Below are positions 39,788 through 52,284 of a stretch of DNA of 64,000 nucleotides, one piece after another. Numbering within the stretch: the first letter of the stretch is position 1; the number at the start of each line of letters is the position of its first letter. A program made the position numbers and the translations under genes. This stretch comes from Aquilaria yunnanensis (taxonomy: Eukaryota > Streptophyta > Magnoliopsida > Malvales > Thymelaeaceae): NCBI GenBank assembly GCA_039654915.1, contig CM077594.1, positions 72,844,393 through 72,908,392 on the forward strand, read 5' to 3'. Under the pieces are notes generated by a model. The model ran no database searches. It saw nothing but the letters and a program-made list of their open reading frames with translations, and had not been told where the DNA came from.

Positions 39788-42460
39788 TTCTAAACAAGTT
39801 ATGAATGTTTCCATTCCAAACTAGGTGTGAATGTTTCCATTTCATTTTAAACAAGTTGTGAATGTTTCTGTTTTAAAATATGTTGTGAACTTTTCCATTT
39901 TATTCCAAGCAGGATGTGAATGATTTTCTACAAAACAAGTTGTGAATATATCCATTTCATTCTAAACAAGTGGTAAACGTATCCATTCAAAACTAGTTGT
40001 GAATATTTCCATTTCATTTTAAACATGTTGAGAATGTTTCCAATCTAAAGTAGTTCTAAATGTTTCGATTTCATTCTAAGCATGCTGTGAATGTTTCCAC
40101 TCCAAACAGGCTGTGAATGTTTCTATTCAAAAAAAGTTGTGACTATTTCTATTTCATTCTAAACAAGCTGTGAATGCTTCAATTCTAAAAAAGTTATGAA
40201 TCTTTCCAATTCATTCTAGATAGGTTGTGAACATTTTCATTCCAAACTAGGTATGAATGTTTCCACTCCAAACTAGTTGTCAATGTTTCAATTTTGTCCT
40301 AAGCACATTATGAATGTTTCTATTCCATTCTAAACAAGTGGTGCGTGTTTCCATTTGAAACAAGTTATGAATTTTTTTATTTCATTCAAAAGAAGTTGTG
40401 ATTATTTCCATTCGAAACAAGTTGTGAATGTTTCCATTCCAAACAAATTTTAATGTTTCTATTTCAAGCAAGTTATGAATGTTTCCATCGCATTCTAAAT
40501 AAGTTGTGAATGTTTCCATTCCAAACTAGCTGTGAATGTTTTCATTCCAAACTATTTGCAAATGTTTCCTTTGTAAACAAGTTATGAATGTTTCTATTCC
40601 AAACTATTTGTGAATGTTTCCATTCCCTTCTAAGTGAGTTGTGAGTGTTTATATTCCCTTCTAAATGAGTTGTGTACGTTTTCATTTCATTCTAAACTAG
40701 TAGTGAATGTTTCCATTCCAAACTAGTTGTGAGTGTTGCCATTTCATTCTAAATTTGTTGTGAATGTTTCCAGTCCGAGCTGGATGTGAATGTTTCCATT
40801 TCATTCTAAACAAGTTGTGAATTTTAGATTGTAAACAAGTTATGAATGTTTCTATTTTATTCCGAACAAATTGTGAAAATTCTTATTGAAAAGAAGTTGT
40901 GAATTTGCTAATTTATTCTACACAAGTTTTGAATGTTTCAATTTTAATATACATAAGTTTTGATTGTTTCCATTCCAAACTAGTTGTGAGTGTATCGATT
41001 TTGTTCTAAGCAAGTTGTGAAAGTTTACATTCCATAGAAGTTGTGAATGTTTTTATTCCAAACAAGATGTGAATGTTTCCAATTCATTCAAAACAAGTTA
41101 CCAAGGTTTTTATTCTAAACAAGTTGTCAATGGTTCCATTTCATTCTAAGCAAGCTATCAATGTCTCCATTTCAAACTGGTTGTGAATGTTTCTTTTTCA
41201 TTCTAAAAAGGTTATGATTGTTTCCACTCAAAACTAGCTGTGAATGTTTCCATTTCACTATAAACAAGTTATGAATATTTCCATTTTATTCTAAACAAGT
41301 TATGAATGTCTTCATTCCAAACAAGTTGTGAATTATTCCATTTCATTTAAAACAAATTGTGGAAGTTTCTATTCCAAATAACTTGTGAATGTTTCCATTT
41401 CATACTAAACAAGTTGTGAATGTTTTCATCCCAAACAAGTTGTGAATGTTTTCATTCGAAAGAAGTTGTGAATGTTTTTATTCTAAACAAGTTGTGAAGG
41501 TCTCTATTCCAGATAAGTTGTGAATGTTTCTTTTGGAAACATGTTGTGAACATTTTTATTCCAAAAAGTTGTGAATGTTTCCTTTCTCAACTAGTTGTGT
41601 ACGTTTTAATTTCTTTTATATAGGTTGTGAATGTTTCCATTCCAAGCAATTTTTGAATGTTTCAATTCCAAAAAAGTTATGGATGTTTCCATTTTATTCT
41701 AAACAAGTTGTGAAAGTTTCTAATTCAAATAAGATATGAATGTTTCCATTTCATTCTAAACAAGTGATGAACATGTCCATTGAAAACTAGTTGTGATTGT
41801 TTCCATGGCATTCTAAACAAGTTGTGAATGTTTGCATTCCAAACATCTTGTGAATCTTTCCATTTCATTCTTGACAAGTTCTGAATGTTTCTACTTCAAA
41901 CAAGTTGTAAATGTCTCTATGCAACACAAGTTTTGAATGTTTCAATTTTCATCTAAACAGGTTGTCAATGTATCTATTCTAAATGAGTTGTGGCTATTTC
42001 CATCTCATTCTAAACAAGTTGTGAATGTTTTGATTCAAAACTTGTTATAAATGTTTCCTTTGCAGACAAGTTGTGAATGTATCCATTCCATTCTAAACAA
42101 GTTGTGAATGTTTTCATTCCAAGTTAGTTGTGAATGTTTCAATTTCATTATAAACAAGTTATGATTGTGTCCACTCCAAACAAGCTGTGATGTTTGTAGT
42201 TAAAAGACATTGTGAATATTTTCATTTCATTCTAAACAAGTTGTGAGTGTTTCAAATTGAAACAAGTTGTAAATATTTCCATTCTATTATAAACAAGTTG
42301 TGAATATGTCCATTCCAAACTAGTTTTGAATGTTTCTACTTCATTCTAAACAAGTTGTGATTGTTTCCTTTCTAAACTAGCTGTGAATGACTCCATTCTA
42401 AATAGGTTGTGAATGTTTCCATTTTGTTGTAAACAAGCTGTAAATGTCTCTATTCTAAAG

Positions 42461-43883
42461 TGTTAGTGTTGTACCCAAAAGCCAATAATGAGATGATTGT
42501 ATTTTGCACATTAAAGCTTGATAGTTTTTTTAGGCATTAATCTAGTAATTGTGTTTGTTATTTTGATTCGTGTAACATAATAAACATAATTATAACCCTA
42601 GAATAATGATATTCCTAAATATCCCTGGTCTAGTATTATCGTGAAGCGGGCTGCAATAATACATAAAGACTAGCATATGTGGAGACTAATATAAATTATG
42701 TAGTCTACATATGGGTACAAGTTGGAGAACTTGTGTTCTAGACTGACCCACCATGAGAATGCTACATGGATTGTTATATGAGTGTCAGAAGTGATTTTCG
42801 TAGTGATCATGTATATGTAGTCCTTTGACCTAAGGTCATTACATGTGAGTCACATACTTTGATACTTCCTTTTGTTGCTCCTAACTAGGTGAACTTGAAG
42901 AAGGTCATTCGGTATGTCACATATCATGCGGAGGGTTTTGTATGATCAAGATGGGATTTGTCCCTCCTATGTAACGGGAGTCATATCTTCGGGCCCCTTG
43001 ATAGAGGCAGACTAAGAAAATGCATGGCCATGCCCAGATGAGTTGATGTACGATATCAATGTCATCAGTTTCAGTTAGTCTACTCGGTAATTAAGAAACC
43101 ATAGATTCGGCTATATGAGAGTGACACATTCCATGTCTCGTGCTTGGTCTTGATATCTTGGACAAAGGGACAATGACATATATGGATAATGATCATAGAG
43201 GTTTAGTTGAATCACTGATAATCTTATCACTTGGATTGCAAAGATGTGGTGCTAGACACTGCTCATTGTTTATGATCACAAATGTGGTTTATGATCATTG
43301 CCAATGTGGTAGGAGCCTATTGGGTCACACATATAGAGCCAATTGCATTATTTGAGTGCATGGACCAAATTGTTTAGTCTTGGTTTCATGATAATTTCAT
43401 ATTAGTGATTGGCCCAAAGATTGAGCCGTTATTATGCCTGAAATTAAAACCTAATTGGATTAGGGCTTTATAACCCATTTAGGCTTGGGAGTTGAGTCTC
43501 ACTATAAATACATCATATAATGAAAAATTTGCAGCTCTTGCCCTAACCTCCTTAAGGATGAACCTAGAATAGTTCTGAGAGTTCTAGGTGCACTCTTTTC
43601 TTGCCATTCCTTGGAGGACACAAGCTAGCACTGCGAGTAGAACAGGAATGCATCTACTGGGATATGGTGGAGTTGTGGTGATCCCAAGAGGCTCATGTGG
43701 GTACCATAGAGAGCTTGAACACATCAACTATTCAAAGTTTTGTGATTCAACTCAATAGTTGGGAGAAAGAACTCAACCGAACTAGGTATAAAATTTCTAG
43801 CACCCCATCTACCCCGTTGCACTCAGATCCTGGAAGGTTTCGGTTATATTCCGATGGGCTTGCTTGGCTCCCAAAACCCTATA
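42461..43883 (+). mobile_element. Solo LTR-B, complete (1,423 bp)
   Basis: It starts TGTTAGTGTTGTACC and ends CCCTATA; its 3' 774 bp match window positions 1-772. The flanks are satellite with a near-perfect 5-bp target duplication: TAAAG (42456-42460) and TAAAC (43884-43888). Removing the LTR and one duplicate restores an ordinary monomer. There is no internal domain, primer site or polypurine tract, so it is a solo LTR. ORFs at 43140-43355 and 43697-43897 have no recognisable product, and the second runs into satellite. The superfamily cannot be told from the LTR alone. Confidence 0.85.
43503..43510 (+). promoter_or_regulatory. TATA box of solo LTR-B
   Basis: TATAAATA sits in the same context as at 394-401 in the other copy, about 1,040 bp into the LTR. 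Confidence 0.6.
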
Positions 43884-46800
43884 TAAACAAGTTATGAATG
43901 TTTTCATTTCATTCTAAAAAATTTGTGAATGTTTCTACTTTGAGCTAGTTGTAAATGTTTTCATTCCAATCTAGTTGTGGATGCTGCCAAATCGTTCTAA
44001 ACAAGTTGTGAATGTTTCCATTCCAAATAGGTTGTTAAAGTTTCCATTTCATTCTAAACAGGTTGTGAATGATTTTGTCCCAAATAGGCTGTGAATGTTT
44101 GAACTCTAAACAAGTTGTCAATGTTTCCATTTCATTCTAAACAAGTTGTAAATGTTTATATTCCAAAGAAATTGTGAATTTTCCAATTTCAGTCTAAACA
44201 AGTTGTGACTGTTTCCATTCCAAACCAGTTGTCAATGTTTCCATTTCATTCTAAACAAGTTGTGAATGTTTCCTTTCTAAGCTAGTTGTGAATGTTCCAT
44301 TTCTTTCTAAATAAGTTGTGAATGTTTCCATTTCATTTTAAACTAGTTATGAATTTCTATTCCAAACAAGTTATGAATGTTTCTATTCCGAACTAGTTGT
44401 GAATGTTTCAACTTCATTATAAACAAGTTGTGAATGTTTCCATTCCGAACTAGTTGTGAATGTTTCAATTTCATTCTAAACAAGTTATGAACGTTTCCAT
44501 TCCAAATAAGTTGTGAATGTTTCTTTTCCAAACAAGTTGTGAATGTGTCTATTTCATTCGAAACAAGTTGTGATTGTTTCCATTTCCTTCTAAACAAGTT
44601 GTGCATATATCTATTCCAAACTAGTTGTCAACATTTCCACTCGATTCTAAACATGTTGTGATTGTTTTGATTCAAAACTACTTGTGAATGTTTCCATTTG
44701 ATTCTAAACAAGTTGTGAATGTTTACATTCTAAACAAGTTGTGAGTGTTTCTATTCCAAATAAGTTGTGAATATTTCCATTTCATTCTAGACAAGTTGTG
44801 AATGTTTCTACTCCAAACAACTTATGAATTTCTCCATTTCATTCTAAACAAGTTGTGAATGTTTCCCTTCCAAACTAGTTGTAGGTGTTTCAATCAAAAC
44901 AAGTTGTGAATTTTTCCGTTAAAAATAAGTTGTGAATGTTTCCATTTCATGTTAAAGAAGTTGTTAATCTTTCCATTCCAAACAAGTGGTGAATGCTTTT
45001 ATTCCAAACAAATTTTGAATGTTTCCATTTCATTCTAAATAGGTTGTGAGTGTTTGTATTCCAAGAAAGTTGTGGGTGTTTCAATTTCATTATAAACAAG
45101 TTATGAACGTTTCATTTATAAACATGTTGTGAGTGTCTACACTCCAAACTAGTTGGGAATGTTTCCATTTCATTCTAGACAATTTGTGAATATTTTAACT
45201 CAAAAAAACCCACGAATATTTTCATTTCATTCGAAACAAGTTGTAAATGTTTTTATTCCAAGCATGTTGTGGAAATTTTTATTCCAAACAAGTTGTGAAT
45301 GTTTCCATTTCATTATAAATATTTTGTGAATGTTTCTACTCCAAACAAGTTCTACAAGCTTCCATTTCATTCTAAACAAGTTGTGATTGTTTCCATTCCA
45401 AACTAGTTATGGTTGTTTCCAATTTAATCTAAGCAAACTATGAATGCTTCCTCTCCAAACTAGTTGTGAATATTTCCAATTGATTCTAAAGAAGGTGAGA
45501 ATGTTTACATTCCAAACTAGTTTTGAATATTTCCATTTCAATCTAAAGAAGTTATGAATGTTTCCATTTCATTCTAAATAAGTTGTGAATGTTTACGTTC
45601 CAAAGTAGTTGTGAACATTTCAATCTCATTTTAAGAAAATGGTGAATTTTTATATTCCAAACTAGTTGTGAATGTTTCCATTCCAACTTGTTGTGAGTGT
45701 TTTCATTTCATTCTAGACAAATTTTGGTTGTGTCCATTCTAATTCACTTTTGAATGCTTCCATTTCAAACAAGTTGTGATTGTTTGTATTCCAAACAAGT
45801 TGTGAATTTTTGCATTTTATTTTGAATAAGGTGTGAATTTGTCTATTCCAAACAAGTTGTCAATGATTCCATTCATTCAAAACAAGTTGTGAATGTTCCC
45901 ACTCCAAACTAGTTGTGAATGCTTCCGTTTGATTCTGAACAAGGTGTGAATGTTTAGATTCCAAACTAGTGATGAATATTTCCATTTCAATCTAAACAAG
46001 TTGTGAATGTTTCCATTCTAAACAAGTTCTGACTATTTTTATTGCGAACTAGTCATTAATGATTCCATTTCATTCTAAGCAACTTGTGAATGTTTCCATT
46101 CCAAACTAGTTGTGAAAGTCTCCAAATGATTCTAAACAAGGTATGCATGTTTAGATTCCTAACTAATTTTGTATATTTCAATTTCATTTTAACAAGTTGT
46201 GAATGTTTCCATTCTAAACAAGTGGTGAATGTTTCCATTTCATTCTAAACATATTGTGAATGTTTCCATTCCAAACTAGTTGTGAATGTTTTGAATTTCA
46301 TTATAAACAAGTTGCGAATGTTTCAAGTCCAAACTAATTGTGAATGTTTTTTCCCATTTTAAGCTTGTTGTGACTGTGTCAATTTTATTCTAGACAAGTT
46401 GTGGATGTTTCCATTCCAAACATCTTCTAAATGTTTCCATTTCAAGCAAGTTGTGATTGCTTCTATTCCAAACATTTTCTGAATGTTTCCATTTCAAGCA
46501 AGTTGTGATTATTTCTATTCCAAACAAGTTATGAATGTTTCGACCTTATTCTGTAGAGGTTGTGAGCATTCGCATTCCAAACTAGTTATGAATGAATCCA
46601 TTCTAAATTAGTTGTGAATGTTTCCATTTCATTTGAAACAGGTTGTGAATATTTCCATTGCAAACTAGTTCTGAATGTTTCCATTTCATTCCAAATAAGT
46701 TGTGAATGTTTCAAGTCCTAACGAATGTTTCCATTCCAATCTGAATCAGTTGTGAATGTTCTATTCCAAACAACTTTTAATTGTTTCCACTTCATTCTAA

Positions 46801-49800
46801 ACTAGTTGTGAATGTTTCCATTCCAAACTAGTTGTCAGTATTTTCGATTGACTCTAATCAAGGTTTGAATGTTTACATTCCAAACAAGTTGTAAATATTT
46901 CCCTTTCAAACTAAACAAGCTGTGAATGTTTCCATTCCGAACAAGCTATGAATGTTTCCATTTCATTCTAAACAAGTTGTGAATGTTTTTATTCCAAACA
47001 AGTTGTGATTGTTTCCATTTCATTCTAAACAAGTTGTGAATGTTTCCATTCCAAAGTAGTTGTCAACATTTCCATCTCATTTTAGATAAGTTGTGAATGT
47101 TTCCATTCCAAACTTGTTGTGAGTGTTTTCATTTCATTCCAGACATGTGAATGTCTCCATTCCAACTAGCTTTTGAATGTTTCCATTTTAGACAAGTTGT
47201 GATTGTTTCTATTCCAAACAAATTGTGAATGTTTACATTTCATTTTGAACAAGTTGTGAATTTTTCTACTCCAAACAAGATGTGAATCATTCCATTTCAT
47301 TCAAAACAAGTTGTCAATATTTCCCACTCTAAACTAGTTGTGAATGCTTCAATTTGATTCTGAAGAAGATGTGAATGTTTACTTTCCAAACTATTTATGA
47401 ATATTTCCATTCAATCTAAATAAGCTGTGAATATTTCCATTCCAAACAAGTTGTGACTACTTTTAATTCAAACAAGTTGTTAAGAATTCCATTTCATTTT
47501 AGGCAAGTTGCGAATCTTTCCACTCCAAACTACTTTTGAAAGTTTCCAAAAGATTCTAAAGAAGGTGTAGATGTTTGCATTCCCAACTAATTCTGAATAT
47601 TTCCATTTCAATCTAAACAAGTTGTGAGTGTTTCCATTTCATTGTAAACATGTTATGAATATTTCCATTCTAAACTAGTTGTGAATGTTTCCAATTTGAT
47701 GCTAAACAAGTCATGAATGTCTCCATTCCAAACTAGTTGTGAATGTTTGTTTCCATTCTAAACTTGTTTTGAGTGATTCAATTTCATTCTAGACAAGTTT
47801 TGAATGTTTCCATTCCAAACATCTTCTAAGTGTTTCCATTTCATTCAAAACAAGTTGTGACTATTTACATTCAAAACTAGTTGTGAATGATTGCATTCCA
47901 AACTAGTTGTGAATGTTTCCATTTCATTCAAAACAAATTGTGATAATTTTCATTCAAAACTAGTTTTGAATGTTTCCAAATCATACTAAACAAGTTGTGA
48001 ATGTGTCCATTGCATGCAAGTTATAAATGTTTCTATTCCATACATGTTGTGAATATTTCCATTTTGTTCTATATATGTTGTGAATGTTTCCATTCTGAAC
48101 ATGTTGTGAAAGTTTTTATTTCAATCTAAATAAGTTGTTGATGTTTCCACTCCAAACTAGTTGTGAATGTTTCCATTTGGTTCAAAACAAGGTTTGAATG
48201 TTTATACTCAAAACTAGTTCTAAATATTTCCTTTTCAATCTAAACAAGCCATGAATGTTTCCATTCTAAGCAAGTTGTTAATGTTTCCATTTGATTCTAA
48301 ACAGGTTGTGAATGTTTCCATTCTAAACTAATTCTGAACAAGTTGTGAACATTTTTATTTCATTCTAAATAGGTTGTGAATGTTTCCATTCCAAACTAGT
48401 TGTGAATGTTTCTATTCCAAACAACTTTTGAATGTTTCCATTCGAAACAAGTTGTGATTGATTATGTTCCAAACAATCTCTAAATGTGTCCATTGGATTC
48501 CAAACAAGTTGTGATTTTTTCTAGGCCAAACAAGTTTTGAATGTTTCCAAATGATTCTAAACAAGTTATTAATCTTTCCACTCCAAACTAGTCAAGACTG
48601 TTTCCAATTGATTCTAAACAAGGTGTGAATGTTTGCATTCCAAACTAGTTGTGAATATTTCCATTTCAATCTAAACAAGTTATGAATGTTTTTATGTCAA
48701 TCTAAACAAGTTGTGAATGTTTCCATTCAAAACAAGTTATGACTGTTTTTATTCTAAAGAAGTTGTGAATGCTTCCATTTCATTCTAAGCAAGTTATGAA
48801 TGCTTCCACTCGAAACTAGCTATGAATGTTTCCATTAGATTCTAAACAAGGCGTCAATTCATATATTCTAAACTAGTTATAAAACTTTCCAATTCAATCG
48901 AAACAAGTTGCGAATGTTTCCGTTTCATTTTAAGCAAGCTGTGAAAGTTTACATTCCAAACTTGTTGTGAATGTTTCCATTTCATTCTAAGTAAGTTATG
49001 AATTTTTCAACTCGAAGCTAGTTGTTAATGTTTCCATTCCAAACTTGTTGTGAGCGTTTGCATTCCATTCTAGACAAGCTATGAATGTTTCCATGCCAAA
49101 CAACTTTTAAATGTTTCTATTCTAAACAAGATGTGATTATTTCAATTCCAAACATGTTGTGAATGTTTCCACTATAAACTAGTTGTGAATATTTCCATTT
49201 TAATCTAAACAAGTTCTGATCAGTTATATTTCATTCTGAACAAGTTGTGAATGTTTTCATTCCAAACTAGTTGTGAATGTTTCCACTTCATTCTTAGCAA
49301 GTTGTGAATGTTTCAATTCCAATCTAGTTGTAAGTGTTTCCATTCTAAGCTAGTTGTGAATCTTTCCATTTTAAATTTGTTGTGAGCATTTTCATTTCAT
49401 TCTAGATAAATTGTGAATGCTTCCATTTCAAACAACTTTTGAGTGTTTTAATTTCAAACTAGTTATGTTTGTTTTTATTCCCAACAAGTTGTGAATATTT
49501 CCATTTCATTCTATACAACTTGTGAATGTTCCCAATTTAACAAGTTGTGAATTTTTCCATTTGATTCTAAACTAGGTGTGAATGTTTACATTCCAACCTA
49601 GTTGTGAATATTTCCATTTCAATCTAAACAAGTTGTGAATGTTTCCATTTCATTCTAAGCAAGTTGTGAATTTTTCCACTCCAAACTAGTTGTGAATGTT
49701 TCCATTTCATTCTAAACAAGTTGCAAATGTTTCCACAACTTGTTTTGAATGAGTTGGAAACAATCACAACATGTTTGGAATAGAAAAATTCACAACCTAT

Positions 49801-52284
49801 TTAGAGTAAAATGGAAACATTCACAACTTGTTCGGAATAGAAACAATCACAACTTATTTTGTTTCCAACTCATTCAAAACAAGTTGTGAATGTTTCCACT
49901 CTGAACTAGTTACGAGTGTTTCCATTTAATTCTAAGCAAGGTGTGAATGTTTACATTGTGGACTAGTTGTGAATATTTCCATTTCAATTCAAACAAGTTG
50001 TGATTGCTTCCATTCCAAATAAGTTGTCACTGCTTCTATTTCGAACAAGTTGTGAGTGTTTCCATTTCATCAAAAGCACATTGTGATTGTTTCCACTCCA
50101 AACTAGTTGTGAGTGTTTCGATTTGACTCTAAACAAAGTGTGAATGTTTACATTCTAAACTAGTTGTGAATATTTCAACTTCATTCTAAACAAGTTGTTA
50201 ATGTTTCCATTTCATTCTGACCGAGTTGCTAATGTTTCCACTCCAAACTAGTTGTGAATGTTTCCATTCCATTATAAGTAAGTTGTGAATGTTTCCTTTC
50301 CAAACTAGTTGTGAATGTTTCCATTACAAATTTGTTGTGAGTCTTTCCATTTCATTCTAGATGAGTTGTGAATATTTCCATTCCAAACAACTATTGAATG
50401 TTTCCATTTCAAGAAAGTTGTGATTGTTTCTATTCGAAAGAAGTTGTGAATGTTGCCGTTTCATTTTGAAGAAGTTGTGAATGCTTCCATTTCATTCTAA
50501 ACAAAGTGTCAATGTTTCCACTCTAAACTAGTTGTGACTGTTTCCATTTGATTCTAAACAAGGTGTGAAGGTTTACATTCCAAAGTACTTGTGAACATTT
50601 CTAGTTGAATTTGAACAAGTTGTGAATATTTTCATTCCAAACAAGTTGTGACCAATTCTGTTTTGAATAAGTTGTGAATGTTTCCTTTTCATTCTAAGCA
50701 AGTTGTGAATGTTGCTATTCCAAACAAGTTGTGAATATTTCCATTTAATTCTAAGCAAGTTGTACATATTTCAATACAAAATAGTTGTGAATGTCTCCAT
50801 TCCATTCTAAGCATGTTGTGATTGGATCTATTCAATACACGTTGTGAATGTTTTTATTCCAAACAAGATGTGAATGTTTCCATTTCATTCTAAACAAGTT
50901 ATGAATGTTTCTATTCCAAACAAGATGTGAATGTTTCCATTTGATTCTAGACAAGTTGTGATTGTTTCTATTATAAACATGTTATGATTGCTTCCATTTC
51001 ATTCTGTTGAAGTTGTGAATGTCTGATTCCAAACTTGTTGTGAATGTTTCCATTTCATTCTAAACTAGTTATGAATGTGTTCCTTTCCAAACTTGTTGTG
51101 AACTTTCCTTTTGATTCTAAACAATTTGTGAATGTTTTTATTCCAAACAAGTTGTGAATGTTTCCCTTTGATTCTAAACAATTTTTTAATGCTTCTATTT
51201 TGTTCAACTTGTTAATGCATCCATTCCAAGCAAATTGTGAATGTTTCTATTCTAAGCGACTTTTGAATGTTTTCACTCCAAGCAAGTTATGAATGTTTCT
51301 ATTCCAAACAGGTTGTGAATGTTTCTATTTCATTCTAAAAGAGTTATGAATGTTTCCATTCCAAACTAGTTATGATTGTTTCCGTTCAAAACAAGTTGTG
51401 AATGTTCCATTTCATTCTAAACATGCTGTGAAGCTTTTTATTTTGTTTTAAACAAGTTGTGAATGTTTCAAATTCACTCTAAGCAAGTTGTGAATGTTTC
51501 TATTCCAAACAAATTGTTATTGTTTCCAGTTCATTCTAAACAAGTTATGAATTTTTCCATTCCAAACTAGTTGTGAATGTTTCCATTTCAATCTAAACAA
51601 GTTGTGAATGTTTGGATTTCAATGTAAAGTAGTTTTGAATGTTTACATTCCAATCTAGTTGTGAATGTTTCCATTTTAAATAAGTTTGGATTGTTTTCAT
51701 TCTAAACAAACTGTGATTGTTTTTAGTTTGAACAAGTGATGAATATCTCTATTTCATTCTAAATAAGTTTTGAATGTTTCTAGATCAAAGAAGTTGAGAA
51801 TTTTTCTATTTCATATAAGTAGTGAATGTTTCCATTTCATTCAAAACAAGTTATGAATTTTTCTATTTCATATAAGTTGTGAATGTTTTCATTGTAGATT
51901 AGTTGTGAATGTTTCTATTTCATTCTAAACAAGTATTGAATGTTTCTATTACATTCTAAATAGGTTGTGAAGGTTTGCATTGCAAACAAGTTAAAAATGT
52001 TTCTATTCTACACAAGTTGTGAATGTGTCCATTTCAGTCTAAACATGTTGTGAATTTTTTTATTCCAAACAAGTTATGAATGTGTCCATTTCATTATAAA
52101 CAAGTTGTGAATGTTTCCTTTCCAAACTAGTTGTGAATGTTTCCATTTCATTCTAAACAAGTTGTGAATGTTTCCTTTGCAAACTAGTTATGAATATTTC
52201 CATTTCATTCTAAACAAGTTGTGAATGTTTTCATTTCATTCTAAACAAGTTGTGAATCTTTCTACGCCATACAAGTTATGAACA
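43884..52284 (+). repeat. Satellite block 3
   Basis: About 8.4 kb of 26/31-bp monomers. A block-specific variant close to GGTGTGAATGTTTACATTCC recurs irregularly (near 45490, 45940, 46857, 48617, 49570, 49937, 50133 and 50560), often followed by a TTGTGAATATTTCC monomer. This suggests an eroded higher-order unit. A 155-bp inverted segment is listed separately. The longest minus-strand frame (44343-44606, 87 codons) is satellite translation. No gene is present. Confidence 0.95.
49734..49888. repeat. Inverted satellite segment with 30-bp inverted arms
   Basis: The arms 49734-49763 and 49859-49888 are perfect reverse complements (30 bp each). The 95 bp between them, and the left arm itself, are monomers in the opposite orientation (for example GGAAACATTCACAACTTG). 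It is the only antisense stretch I found in the array. A single-stranded copy could fold into a hairpin. Confidence 0.9.

Larger units (their letters stand above)
26117..42460 (+). repeat. Satellite block 2 with 1,729-bp higher-order repeat
   Basis: About 16.3 kb of the same 26/31-bp monomers, all in + orientation. Next to the copia junction there is a recent 57-bp direct duplication (GTTGTGAATG at 26191 and 26248, followed by the same variant ACTTTGCGATTCCAGG). The middle, 29340-39787, is a higher-order array. The flanks (26117-29339 and 39788-42460) are ordinary diverged monomers. No gene is present. Confidence 0.95.

Noticed and set aside
43140..43355. 71-codon open frame as a gene
   Set aside because: It lies inside solo LTR-B, and the matching region in copy 1 (from about 31) does not keep the frame.
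44343..44606. Open minus-strand frames across the satellite encoding a 19-residue repeat (HSQLVWNGNIHN-like)
   Set aside because: The 57-bp dimer is 19 codons and one antisense frame lacks stops in the consensus, so short frames arise by structure. They are broken constantly by substitutions and monomer-length changes, start at arbitrary Met codons, and have no start context or conserved length.
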